This document shows positions 55,869 to 64,000 of a stretch of DNA of 64,000 nt, one piece after another. The position numbers and the translations under genes were made by a program. The stretch is from Methanobrevibacter gottschalkii DSM 11977 (GTDB taxonomy: Archaea > Methanobacteriota > Methanobacteria > Methanobacteriales > Methanobacteriaceae), in assembly GCF_003814835.1 (NCBI RefSeq), contig NZ_RKRG01000002.1:124001-188000 (forward strand), in the 5' to 3' direction. The notes beneath the pieces are model-generated. The model had not been told where the DNA came from. It ran no database searches and worked only from the letters and a program-made list of their open reading frames with translations. Position 1 is the first letter of the stretch; the number at the start of each line of letters is the position of its first letter.

Positions 55869-57419
55869 TTATTTTTCACAAGATCCGCAATTATAGCAGG
55901 GGTTTGTTTCACACCAGGGGGTTTGTTTTAGACTTCTCAATCTTTTGTTCTCTATTTTTAAAAATCTCTTATTTACACCTACATCAATATTGTCCCAAGG
56001 CAATACATCATCAATATCATATTTTGGTAGTAATTCTTTCCATTCTTTTAATGTAGGATTTTTTGTTAAAGTTTTTTCAATAATTGCACCAATGCTTCTA
56101 TTTCCACAAGACAGTATATATTGGATTAATCCTTTTTTAGGACTTTCACACTTTACATTATATTTTCTCATTTCTTTATTAATATATCTAGTTTTCTTTT
56201 TAATATCCTTGAAATCATAAGGTTCCCATTGTAATGGTGTGTGTGGTTTTGGAATAAGTGGATTTACACTAAATTTTACATTTTTGATACTTTTGTGCAT
56301 ATTTGCAATTTTTTTCATATATTGGCAAAGTTCTTCAATGTCTTCCATAGTTTCACCAGGTATTCCAATTAAAAAATATAGTTTAATTTTAAAATCAAGT
56401 TCAATAGCATTTTTTATTACTGTAAAAATCTTTTCTTCCAGTATTTCCTTATTAATTACTTTTCGCAATTTTTCAGTTGATTCCAGTGCAAGCGTAATAG
56501 TTTTTAATCCACTTCTCTTTAATGATTCTAAAGTTTCTTTTGTTATTGATTCAATTCTTAGGGAAGGTGTTGAAATCTGAAAGCCCTCTTTTTCTAAACC
56601 ATCAATTAAATTTTTTAAATCACTATAATCTGAAACTGCAGCCCCTATTAATGTAATTTTATTTAATCCAGTATTTTCACGATTTTTAATTGCAATGTCA
56701 ATTAGCTTTTTATATTTGGTTTCTCTCATGGGTCTGTATAAATATCCTGACATGCAAAATCTGCAACCTCTTGTGCATCCTCTTGAAACATTTAACATTA
56801 TGGTATTATTGAAAATGGTCTGATAATTTTCATCATCACTTTTACTCACAATATGTTCTGTAATGTGGTAAGTGTTATCCATGTTTGGTATGATGTTTAT
56901 TTTTGTTCTGTTGTTGTACTTTGGAATGTAAACTCCAAGCAACCCAAGATATTTTTCTAAATTTTTTCCATGTTTTTTATATGTATTTAAAATTTCATCA
57001 ATAACAAATTCACCTTCTCCAATTACAAAAATATCAATATAATCGTATAATGGCATAGGGTTTGCAGTTACACATGGACCTCCTGCAATAATCAAAGGAT
57101 CACTTTCACTTCTATCTTCTCTTTTTAGAGGTATTTCTGCATCTTTGAGCATTTTTAATACATTAAAATAATCTTCTTCAAATTGGACAGTAAAGCTTAT
57201 AATATTAAAATATTTGCTGGGTGTGTTTGATTCTATTGAATTAGTATTGGGAAAGATTATTCTCTCACACCAAGTATTTTCACGTTCATTAATCTTATTG
57301 TATAAAATATTATATCCTAATGAAGACATTGCAGTCCTATAAATATTTGGATAGGCCAATCCCATGTGAATATTCATATTTTTGATATTTTTTTGAAATA
57401 TATTTTTTTCATATAACAT
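55869..57419 (-). CDS. Radical SAM protein with B12-binding-like N-terminus
   Basis: This 516-residue protein has an N-terminal region like a cobalamin-binding/Elp3-MiaB-associated domain (GLAYPNIYRTAMSSLGYNILYNKIN, then IAGGPCVTANPMPLYDYIDIFVIGEGE), the radical SAM motif CTRGCRFCMSG at the centre, and a C-terminal Cys-rich end (CETNPCYNCGSCEK) that could bind an extra cluster. The substrate is unknown. Similar archaeal proteins are widespread and uncharacterised. It faces the large surface-protein gene across a 477-base gap. Confidence 0.82.
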   Translation of the reverse strand: MLYEKNIFQKNIKNMNIHMGLAYPNIYRTAMSSLGYNILYNKINERENTWCERIIFPNTNSIESNTPSKYFNIISFTVQFEEDYFNVLKMLKDAEIPLKREDRSESDPLIIAGGPCVTANPMPLYDYIDIFVIGEGEFVIDEILNTYKKHGKNLEKYLGLLGVYIPKYNNRTKINIIPNMDNTYHITEHIVSKSDDENYQTIFNNTIMLNVSRGCTRGCRFCMSGYLYRPMRETKYKKLIDIAIKNRENTGLNKITLIGAAVSDYSDLKNLIDGLEKEGFQISTPSLRIESITKETLESLKRSGLKTITLALESTEKLRKVINKEILEEKIFTVIKNAIELDFKIKLYFLIGIPGETMEDIEELCQYMKKIANMHKSIKNVKFSVNPLIPKPHTPLQWEPYDFKDIKKKTRYINKEMRKYNVKCESPKKGLIQYILSCGNRSIGAIIEKTLTKNPTLKEWKELLPKYDIDDVLPWDNIDVGVNKRFLKIENKRLRSLKQTPWCETNPCYNCGSCEK

Positions 57420-57766
57420 ACAATCACTATTTCATATTTTTTAGTGAATTTCTTTTTATTAGATTAAATTGTTTATTTATAATTTAATGATCAATACGGA
57501 TGTTATTTTTTTTATTTTGAACAATAAGAAATTAATTTTCACTATGATGGATTAATTCTTTATTATTTTAATTATAAAATCCAAATTGATTTAAATTTTA
57601 TTTTTCATCCGATTGTTAAAAATTTAAATCAAATTTAAGATATTTAATCTTATCTTTCTTTATTTCCATTTAATTATTCTTTTATTTTAAATTAATACAT
57701 ATTTTTAGTCTATTTTAATTAATTTACATATTTTTAAGGTGTTTTTAAGTTTTTAAAGTTTTAAAA
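57420..57766. other. AT-rich divergent intergenic region
   Basis: Promoter-bearing sequence between the radical SAM gene and the surface-protein gene. I see no other gene or repeat in this part. Confidence 0.5.
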
Positions 57767-57874
57767 ACATTTATATAATATTAAATCATATGTTTATCTA
57801 CTCATTATGAAATACTATATTTTAGTATACTCATATTTTACTATAAAATTTTCGTAATGAGAACCAAGAGGTGG
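57767..57874 (+). promoter_or_regulatory. Promoter and folded 5' leader of the surface protein
   Basis: A TTTATATAAT box (about 57771) is followed by a leader in which CTCATTATGAAA (57801-57812) pairs with TTTCGTAATGAG (57850-57861), 12 bp with one G-U, enclosing ATACTA/TAGTAT (57812-57828). The stem ends six bases before the ribosome site AGAGGTGG (57867-57874). Confidence 0.55.
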
Positions 57875-57896
57875 AAAAATTTCGATAAAAAACAAA

Positions 57897-60797
57897 GTGT
57901 TATTTATTTCTATTGCATTGATGTTCTTCTTAGTTTTGGGGGTAGTTGGTGCAACAGAATTTAATAATGCTTCAAATACAGAAGATTCAAATTTAATGAC
58001 TGATAATGTTGATTCATTGTCTGTTGAAAATAAATTAGAAGTTTCTAACGAGGATTCTATCTCAGAGGCTAATTTAGTTAATTCTCATGATGATAATTTG
58101 AACAATTATTCTGATAGTGATGTTTTAAGTAACTATGAGGATGATTATGGAAATGTTCAAGCTTCTAATTATGCTGAAATAGGTAATACTAATTCTGTTC
58201 GTAGTGATGTTTTATCTGTTTCTAATGATGATAATTTAGCTGCTAGTTCTAAAGTATCTGCAAAGGTTGATGTAGTTGATACACATTATTCCAAATCCGC
58301 TACATATTTCAAAGTTACTTTGAAAGATACTAAAGGTAATTCTATCAGCAATCAAAAAATTTCTTTTAAAGTTAATGGAGTGACTTACACTGCTACTACT
58401 GATAAAAATGGTATTGCATCAGTTAAAACTGCAGCTTTGTCTGTAGGAACATATACTGTTGCAATTAAATACGCTGGTAGTTCCAAATATGCAGCTGTAG
58501 CTCTTTCAAAGAAAGTTAAAGTATTGTCATCTGTTAGTGGAAGTGATATTACTAAATATTATGGACCTGTTGTCCAGTATTCAGTAAAATTCTGGAAAAA
58601 TTATAATGCATTAGCAAATACTAAAGTATCATTTAAAGTTAATGGGATAACTTATACTAAAACCACTGATAAAAATGGAGTCGCTAAATTACCAGTTAAT
58701 TTGGCTCCTGGAAAATATGTTATTACTACAATTAATCCATATTCTGGTGAAAAATTGTCTAATAAATGTATTTCATTAAGAGATGGTACAACTTTAACCC
58801 ATGGTTCAACTAATACATATATTACTCCTAATAAAAAACATTCATTTACTGTAACTTTAAAATCTAAACACGGTATTTTAATTAAAAACAAAAATGTAGT
58901 ATTTAAATATAATAATAAAAAAGTAACTGTTAAGACTAATTCGAATGGGAAAGCTACTTTGTCTATTCCTGCTCTTTCTAAAGGTACTTATTATATTAGT
59001 TATTCATATTCAGGAGACAAATATTATTCAGGTTCATCTGGATCTGGAAAATTGTATGTAAAAAATCCAACTACTAAAATTACATCTTCAAAATTGAAGA
59101 TGCAATATAAGGATGGATCTAAATTTGCGGTTAAGTTAACAAAAAATGGTAAAGTTTTAGCTAATAAAAAAGTGAAATTAACATTTAATGGAAAAACTTA
59201 TACTGAAAAAACTAATTCAAAGGGTATTGCTTATTTAACTGTCCCTACAGTAAAACCAGCTACTTACAATATTAAATATCAGTATTTAACTCCAAGTTAT
59301 TTTAATTATTGTTATGGCTCAAATAAAATTGTTGTTTCTAAACAAACTGCTAAAGTATCAGCAGGGGATTTAGTGATGAACTATAAAGATGGTTCTGTTT
59401 ATAAAGTTGTTGTAAAAAATAAATTTGGAAACCCTCTTAAAAATATTAAAGTCAAATTTACAATTAACGGAAAAACTTATACTAAAACTACTGATTCAAA
59501 TGGAGTGGCTAAGCAGTCTATTGGTTTAAATATTGGTTATTATTCTGTTAAAACAGTACTTTCTAATAATTATTATGCACATGGCGCTATATATAAACAT
59601 ATTTCAGTTAAAGGAACTAAATTTGTAGGCGGAAATATTCATGTAGCAGTAGGTAAAACTGCATATTATTCAGTAAAATTATTGGATTATAAGAATAATC
59701 CGATTAAAAGTACAGAAGTTACTTTTATTTTGGATGGTAAAAAATACACAGCTACAACTAGTTCAAAAGGTGTTGCTAAAGTAAATTTAGGTGTTTTATC
59801 TGCAGGTACTCATAATGTTAAATATTCACAAGGAGAGTATTCAGGTTCATCTAACATATATGTTGCTGATAAAGTGACTATTAAGCAAATTATTGCTGCA
59901 TCTGGAAATGTGCAAAAGTATATTCAAAAAAATCATAGATTACCTTCCACAGTTAATATTGGGGGTGTTACTTATTCAACTAATCAATATTTATATTTAG
60001 TTTCAAAAGCTATTGTAAATTTAAAATCTAATGTTAAATCTGCAATTTATGTTAAAAATGTCGATGGTCCAAGTAATCCTTCATCAACATATGCTGCAGG
60101 TAATTTATATGATTATCTTTCAGTTGCAAATAGTGTTGTGAAAAATTCTGATTCAAAAGGTAGTGTACCTAATACTGTTAGTTCTAAAGTTGGAACTATT
60201 GGTTATAAAAGTTTAGTTTATGCGTTTGCTCGTGTTGTTGCATTTTATGGTGATGATGATAGATTGCCATCATTTGTTGAAATAAAATCACTAAGTGGTA
60301 CTAGTTCAGATAGTAATATTAACTCTAAAAATACTATTTCAAACTTAAAAGCATATTTGGCAGCATCAACTAATTGCCAGGTTAATAATGCTAAAATTAA
60401 ACAATTAGTTGGCAAATTAACTAATGGGTTGAAGAGTGAAAAATCTAAAGCAACTGCAATTTATAATTATGTGAGAGATACAATTTCATATAGTTTCTAT
60501 TATGATACTAAACACGGTGCTGTTGGAACATTGAATGCTAAATCTGGAAATTGTGTTGATCATTCCCATTTGCTTGCTGCTATGTTTAGAACTGCAGGTC
60601 TTGCAACTAGATATGTGCATGGGTCATGTACATTTTCTAGTGGAAGTACATATGGGCATGTTTGGACTCAAGTATTGATTGATAATACTTGGACTGTTGC
60701 TGATGCAACAAGTTCTAGAAACTCGTTAGGAAAAATAGCTAATTGGAATACTAAGTCTTATAGGCTTAATGGATACTATTCCAGTCTTCCATTCTAA
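57897..60797 (+). CDS. Large secreted Ig-repeat protein with pseudomurein-binding repeats and transglutaminase-like domain
   Basis: This protein of about 966 residues has a signal peptide (ending GVVGATEF) and an Asn/Asp-rich stretch. It then has six Ig-like repeats of about 85-95 residues (120-660), two pseudomurein-binding repeats (about 662-711, QKYIQKNHRLPSTVNIGG; and 737-800) and a C-terminal transglutaminase-like domain with Cys886, His921 and Asp936 (SGNCVDHSH, YGHVWTQV, VADATSS). This resembles phage pseudomurein endoisopeptidases. GTG 57897 is listed, but the ribosome site fits an upstream ATT (57879) or ATA (57885), which would add the usual Lys residues. It probably remodels or anchors to the cell wall. 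Confidence 0.85.
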   Translation: MLFISIALMFFLVLGVVGATEFNNASNTEDSNLMTDNVDSLSVENKLEVSNEDSISEANLVNSHDDNLNNYSDSDVLSNYEDDYGNVQASNYAEIGNTNSVRSDVLSVSNDDNLAASSKVSAKVDVVDTHYSKSATYFKVTLKDTKGNSISNQKISFKVNGVTYTATTDKNGIASVKTAALSVGTYTVAIKYAGSSKYAAVALSKKVKVLSSVSGSDITKYYGPVVQYSVKFWKNYNALANTKVSFKVNGITYTKTTDKNGVAKLPVNLAPGKYVITTINPYSGEKLSNKCISLRDGTTLTHGSTNTYITPNKKHSFTVTLKSKHGILIKNKNVVFKYNNKKVTVKTNSNGKATLSIPALSKGTYYISYSYSGDKYYSGSSGSGKLYVKNPTTKITSSKLKMQYKDGSKFAVKLTKNGKVLANKKVKLTFNGKTYTEKTNSKGIAYLTVPTVKPATYNIKYQYLTPSYFNYCYGSNKIVVSKQTAKVSAGDLVMNYKDGSVYKVVVKNKFGNPLKNIKVKFTINGKTYTKTTDSNGVAKQSIGLNIGYYSVKTVLSNNYYAHGAIYKHISVKGTKFVGGNIHVAVGKTAYYSVKLLDYKNNPIKSTEVTFILDGKKYTATTSSKGVAKVNLGVLSAGTHNVKYSQGEYSGSSNIYVADKVTIKQIIAASGNVQKYIQKNHRLPSTVNIGGVTYSTNQYLYLVSKAIVNLKSNVKSAIYVKNVDGPSNPSSTYAAGNLYDYLSVANSVVKNSDSKGSVPNTVSSKVGTIGYKSLVYAFARVVAFYGDDDRLPSFVEIKSLSGTSSDSNINSKNTISNLKAYLAASTNCQVNNAKIKQLVGKLTNGLKSEKSKATAIYNYVRDTISYSFYYDTKHGAVGTLNAKSGNCVDHSHLLAAMFRTAGLATRYVHGSCTFSSGSTYGHVWTQVLIDNTWTVADATSSRNSLGKIANWNTKSYRLNGYYSSLPF

Positions 60798-60902
60798 TTA
60801 ACTATTTTTATCTTTTTTTTTAAATTTTTTCTTTTTTTATTGCTATTAATTTTTATAATAGTTCTAATAAATAGTTATTTAGCAAACTATTAGGACAATA
60901 TT

Positions 60903-61361
60903 ATGAATTCTAAGAAATATAGTAAAGTGGCTGTTGGTGGAACTTTCGATAAATTTCATGATGGGCACAAAAAATTATTAACAACTGCTTTTGAATTGGG
61001 TAACCAAATTGAAATTGGTGTTACCTCTGATGCTTTTGGAGGGTTAAAAGGAGATATTGACCCTTGTAAAGAGAGAATGAGCAATCTTAAGGCTTTTTTT
61101 TCAGATAAATCAGATTTTGTTGTAATTCCTTTAAATGATCCGTATGGAACTACAATATATGATGAGGATTTTGATGCTATAGTTGTTAGTGAAGAGACTG
61201 AGCCTACTGCAGTTGAAATTAATGAGATTAGAATTTCTAAAGGTATGAAACCTCTTGATATTGTCGTAGTAAGTTTTGTGCTAGCTTATGATGGAAATCC
61301 CATATCTTCAACACGAATTAGACGTGGTGAGATTAATCAAAAGGGAAATGTTGTTGAATAA
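60903..61361 (+). CDS. coaD: Archaeal phosphopantetheine adenylyltransferase
   Basis: This 152-residue nucleotidyltransferase starts KVAVGGTFDKFHDGHKKLL, with the (H/T)xGH-type motif (FHDGH), and has SSTRIRRGEI near the end. It transfers AMP from ATP to phosphopantetheine in coenzyme A synthesis. The archaeal form differs from bacterial CoaD. The ATG is about three bases after a TAGGACAATATT segment. It is a single gene. Confidence 0.93.
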   Translation: MNSKKYSKVAVGGTFDKFHDGHKKLLTTAFELGNQIEIGVTSDAFGGLKGDIDPCKERMSNLKAFFSDKSDFVVIPLNDPYGTTIYDEDFDAIVVSEETEPTAVEINEIRISKGMKPLDIVVVSFVLAYDGNPISSTRIRRGEINQKGNVVE

Positions 61362-61448
61362 TCCAAAATATATCGATATGTTTATTAATACAATTCGATA
61401 AATAATTAATTGCATAATTTGTTTTGTGTATATTTTTGAGGTGATTAT

Positions 61449-61640
61449 ATGGCAGTAAAAATTGATTCTGATTTATGTGGACATATTAAAGATTGTCCAG
61501 TACAAGGATTATGTATTAAACTTTGTGAGCAAGGTGCAATCATAGAAAAAGATGGTGATGTATCTATTATACCTGAAAATTGTGATGATTGTGATCTTTG
61601 TATTCAAAACTGTCCAAATCAAGCTATATCTAAAGTATGA
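61449..61640 (+). CDS. Small ferredoxin (FwdH-like)
   Basis: This 63-residue ferredoxin has an N-terminal variant cluster site (CGHIKDCPVQGLCIKLC) and a standard CDDCDLCIQNCP site. It is similar to the small FwdH proteins that accompany FwdF in formylmethanofuran dehydrogenase operons. GAGGTGA lies before the ATG. It ends eight bases before the polyferredoxin start, so the two are co-transcribed. Confidence 0.8.
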   Translation: MAVKIDSDLCGHIKDCPVQGLCIKLCEQGAIIEKDGDVSIIPENCDDCDLCIQNCPNQAISKV

Positions 61641-61648
61641 GGGATATA

Positions 61649-62659
61649 ATGTTTAATATAGAAAGAAATGGTGAAGAGCACCGTAATTTATCATATAATG
61701 ATATAAATTGTGTTGGTTGTGGTATTTGTACGGATATTTGTCCGACTTCTTCTTTAAGATTAGGACCCATAGTTCCAGTAGCTCGTGGATTAATTGAAAT
61801 GGATTTAGTTTCTATTAAAGAAGATTCATGTGTGTTCTGTGGATTATGTTCTATTGCTTGTCCGTTTGATGCTTTATCCATGTCTGTTGATGGGGAATAT
61901 ATTAAAAACATTGAGTCTTATCCTATTTGGAATAAAGAATCTGTTGTTGATGATGGAGAATGTATGTATTGTAGTAAATGTTATAATATATGTCCTAGTG
62001 ATGCAATAATTTTTGAGAGGAATCTTCCAAATCCTGCTGATTTAGTTAGGGGGGAAATTGAAATAAATGAGGAAGATTGCATATATTGCTCTTTTTGTGC
62101 AGATATGTGTCCTGCTGAAGCAATTACAATTAAAAATATTCCCATATCTTCTGTTGATAAATTAAATAATTTTATTGATGTTGATTCTTCTAAATGTATT
62201 TTCTGTGGTGTTTGTAAAAAGGTTTGTCCTGAAAATGCTATTAAGCAAATCTGTTCTACATGCATGTTAAATGAAGAAATTGAAGTTCCGGAAATTACTG
62301 GAAATGTAATGATTTTAGAAGATTTATGTGTATATTGCTCATGGTGTTCTGAAGTTTGTCCTGTTGATGCAATTGATATAACTAAACCATTTGATGGTAC
62401 TTTGGAATTAGTTGAAAGTGAAGAAAAAATCTGTAAGGGTGATTCTTGTCATGCTTGTCAAGATGTTTGCCCATGCAATGCAGTTTCAATTGTTGATGGA
62501 AAATCTGTAACTGATTTATCTTTCTGTAATTTATGTGGTGCTTGTGTGAAAGCATGTCCACAAGATATTAGAATTTTAACAAGAACTGATTTGAATTTAG
62601 AAAATATCAATTCTGAATCTTGGAATGATATTTTAACTTCAATTCTAGTTGGAAAATAG
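61649..62659 (+). CDS. Polyferredoxin, FwdF-type (8 x 4Fe-4S)
   Basis: This 336-residue protein contains eight CxxCxxCxxxCP-type blocks (from CVGCGICTDICP near residue 25 to CNLCGACVKACP near 300), enough for eight cubane clusters. The first 90 residues (NIERNGEEHRNLSYND, LRLGPIVPVARGLIEMDLVSI) fit FwdF, the electron wire of formylmethanofuran dehydrogenase. GAGGGA selects ATG 61649. The catalytic fwdB/A/C/D genes do not follow, which is unusual for FwdF. An Ehb-type polyferredoxin is the alternative. Confidence 0.8.
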   Translation: MFNIERNGEEHRNLSYNDINCVGCGICTDICPTSSLRLGPIVPVARGLIEMDLVSIKEDSCVFCGLCSIACPFDALSMSVDGEYIKNIESYPIWNKESVVDDGECMYCSKCYNICPSDAIIFERNLPNPADLVRGEIEINEEDCIYCSFCADMCPAEAITIKNIPISSVDKLNNFIDVDSSKCIFCGVCKKVCPENAIKQICSTCMLNEEIEVPEITGNVMILEDLCVYCSWCSEVCPVDAIDITKPFDGTLELVESEEKICKGDSCHACQDVCPCNAVSIVDGKSVTDLSFCNLCGACVKACPQDIRILTRTDLNLENINSESWNDILTSILVGK

Positions 62660-62690
62660 AGAGGTTTACTCTCTATTTATATTTTATTTA
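62655..62690. terminator. Bidirectional terminator between the polyferredoxin and pilin genes
   Basis: AATAGAGAG (62655-62663) pairs perfectly with CTCTCTATT (62669-62677), followed by a T-rich tract. The left arm overlaps the polyferredoxin stop; the right arm meets the pilin gene end. Confidence 0.8.
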
Positions 62691-62859
62691 TTAAGAAATC
62701 TCTTTCTGTTTTTAACAAATTTTGAATATTTGTCTGTGTTTTTTCAGTTATATTTGATATATAACTTGCTATTAGGAGTACAACAACAATTAAACCACCA
62801 ATGATTAAAATTAACTCAGCACTCCCTTGGCCTTTGCTGTCAATTCTTTTTCTAAACAT
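62677..62859 (-). CDS. Class III signal-peptide pilin-like protein
   Basis: This 60-residue protein (MFRKRIDSKGQGSAELILIIGG) has the archaeal class III signal: basic residues, KGQGSAE cut before Gln, then a hydrophobic helix that forms the pilus core. EppA-type peptidase would process it. The start ATG overlaps the stop of the upstream pilin gene (ATGTTTAG), so translation is coupled. It probably forms adhesive type IV-like pili. Confidence 0.8.
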   Translation of the reverse strand: MFRKRIDSKGQGSAELILIIGGLIVVVLLIASYISNITEKTQTNIQNLLKTERDFLINKI

Positions 62860-63058
62860 GGGTTCTGTTGTCAAGTATGGTATTTCTTACATCAATTATG
62901 TCATCTTTAGCTTTTAAACTGACATCACTTGTTTCCATATATGATCTGTATATTGTTAATGCAAGTAGTGCGATTACAAGCACACCTCCAAAGAGCAATA
63001 TATATTCGGCAGCACCTTGTCCAGAATTTTCTTTGATGAGTTTTTTCATATTTTTCAT
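62852..63058 (-). CDS. Class III signal-peptide pilin-like protein
   Basis: This 68-residue protein (MKNMKKLIKENSGQGAAEYILLFGG) has the canonical class III motif SGQGAAEYILL; cleavage is expected just before Gln. A hydrophobic helix of about 20 residues and a short exposed domain with many Asp residues follow. GGTGA lies six bases before the ATG. It overlaps the second pilin gene by eight bases, forming a two-gene pilin operon. Confidence 0.85.
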   Translation of the reverse strand: MKNMKKLIKENSGQGAAEYILLFGGVLVIALLALTIYRSYMETSDVSLKAKDDIIDVRNTILDNRTHV

Positions 63059-63251
63059 GTTTTTTCACCAGTATTAAATTGGATTTTTTAATATATTAAT
63101 ATTACTATATTATAAAAAAGTAATACTAATCTCTTTTTTAATTTTTCTTTAACTATTTTCGTGTTTTTCTTCCATTAGATTTATAAATAGTTATTTAGAT
63201 ATTATATAGTAGTTAAATATAGAGTGATTAAAAAGTTATAAGGGTGAAATC

Positions 63252-64000
63252 GTGGGAAATACAATAAAATTAGTTTCAGGTTTTATTTTATTTGTAATTG
63301 GTGTTCTCATAGCTTATGAGGCAAGTGTGTATAATTTATTAGATATCTTATTAATAATTGGTTTAATCATTGCAATTGTAGGAATAATTATGATGATTAG
63401 TCATTTTGTGGAATCTAATGCGGATAGGACAACAAATAAAATTAAAGAGTTTTTAGAGTCTAAAGAAAGTAATTCAAGTTTTGAAAGAAAAAATTTTACT
63501 GGTGAAGAACCTTTAAAAATCCGTCATGATTATAATGATTTTGACGATGCAGAATATGATGACTTAGGCATTGAAGATTATAATGATTCAACTCCTAGTG
63601 AGTATTATGGAGATTCTTTTGAAGATAATCCTAATAGAGTATTAAGAACTGTTCCAAGGCAAGAAAAAGAATTAAATTTAGATAACCAGCTAGTTTTCAC
63701 TCCTAATTATGGAAGGCCTTTGAAAGTTACTAGAACTCCTAAAAAACGTCAATCAGATTATTTTGAAAAAGAAATGCCTCCGTTTGTTGTGGAAACTGAT
63801 AAATCTGATGAAATTAAACGTGCTTTAGAAGAACCAACTCCTGTTGAAAAAGCTGTTAATAATCATACATTGGCTCCTGAAGTGAAACAGCCTAGAGATA
63901 TTAAAATTGATATTAATGACCCTGAGAGTTTACCTGTTCCAAAATCACTCAGTAGCCATATACTTTGTAATGATTCTGTTATTACTTCACAAGAAGCTTT
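63252..64000 (+). CDS. Hypothetical membrane protein, 3' partial
   Basis: From GTG 63252 the frame is open to the window edge (249 codons). AGGGTGA lies five bases before it. The protein begins MGNTIKLVSGFILFVIGVLIAYEA and has a second membrane helix (LLDILLIIGLIIAIVGIIMM), followed by a long hydrophilic, acidic and Pro-rich cytoplasmic or external part without recognised domain. The frame has no ATG start, so it is easy to miss. The family and the true end are unknown. Confidence 0.7.
   Translation, partial: MGNTIKLVSGFILFVIGVLIAYEASVYNLLDILLIIGLIIAIVGIIMMISHFVESNADRTTNKIKEFLESKESNSSFERKNFTGEEPLKIRHDYNDFDDAEYDDLGIEDYNDSTPSEYYGDSFEDNPNRVLRTVPRQEKELNLDNQLVFTPNYGRPLKVTRTPKKRQSDYFEKEMPPFVVETDKSDEIKRALEEPTPVEKAVNNHTLAPEVKQPRDIKIDINDPESLPVPKSLSSHILCNDSVITSQEA

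Overview
The window comes from an AT-rich methanogenic archaeon, almost certainly a Methanobrevibacter (Methanobacteriales) close to M. smithii. The evidence is in the sequence: an archaeal histone, thermosome, Nob1 and S17e, heterodisulfide reductase HdrCB, a set of methanogenesis marker proteins, a polyferredoxin of the FwdF type, archaeal SRP RNA, and a secreted protein with pseudomurein-binding repeats. Most genes start behind GGAGG/GGTGA-like Shine-Dalgarno sites. Promoters are TTTATATA-type boxes about 25-30 bases upstream of the presumed transcript start. TTG and GTG starts are common.

Layout. 1-2.0 kb: 5'-truncated tRNA methylthiotransferase, histone, tRNA-Val and tRNA-Phe. 2-9.8 kb: housekeeping genes on both strands (a DeoC-like protein with altered active-site residues, Elp3, PRC-barrel and DUF2098 proteins, Hel308, a thioredoxin, CbiD, a glycosyltransferase). 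9.8-12.8 kb: archaeal shikimate kinase, a secreted M14-like putative peptidase, chorismate mutase, S17e. 12.9-16.9 kb: aspartate-family operon lysC-dapA-dapB-asd. 17.1-20.2 kb: a repeat-bearing coiled-coil protein and the thermosome. 20.7-25.6 kb: bacterial-type exonuclease VII, pyrE, and a regulator-regulator-regulator-moaB operon. 25.8-35.5 kb: nob1, DUF2117, then methanogenesis markers 2, 3, 6, 5, 15 and 17 followed by a NifB-type radical SAM protein. A frameshifted nitrilase and an opposing secreted nuclease lie inside this stretch. 35.8-42.2 kb: Mn-dependent pyrophosphatase, mtnA, Trm5, DphB, and a MarR regulator convergent with a 3-hydroxyacyl-CoA dehydrogenase. 42.5-43.4 kb: DUF134 zinc-ribbon genes. 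43.4-45.9 kb: a mobile-element scar, consisting of a decayed IS1182-like element with near-perfect 25-bp inverted repeats, flanked by two copies of a small ribbon-helix-helix-like gene. 46-53.6 kb: coiled-coil and PsbP-like genes, an ArcS-like fragment, hdrCB, DUF749 and DUF2096, a phosphoesterase, 2-phosphoglycerate kinase, a CBS protein and SRP RNA. 53.7-64 kb: tRNA-Ser, a CDF transporter, an aminotransferase, a radical SAM protein, a large pseudomurein-binding transglutaminase-like surface protein, coaD, a FwdH/FwdF-like pair, two pilin-like genes and a membrane protein cut by the window end.

How it fits together. The most coherent system is the marker-protein block at about 27.4-35.5 kb. 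Several of these proteins belong to the ATP-dependent machinery that activates methyl-coenzyme M reductase, and a NifB-type cluster synthase directly follows them. NifB makes the 8Fe carbide-containing cluster precursor, so the layout suggests cluster supply to the activation machinery rather than to nitrogenase, of which no structural gene is visible here. A second theme is the cell surface: two secreted proteins with Ig-like parts and hydrolase-like domains, a secreted nuclease and two class III signal-peptide pilins. Several intergenic regions hold strong palindromes or folded-leader candidates, notably upstream of mtnA, the DUF134 gene, the thermosome, the MarR gene and the large surface protein. 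These have no recognised family and are the main candidates for undescribed regulation.
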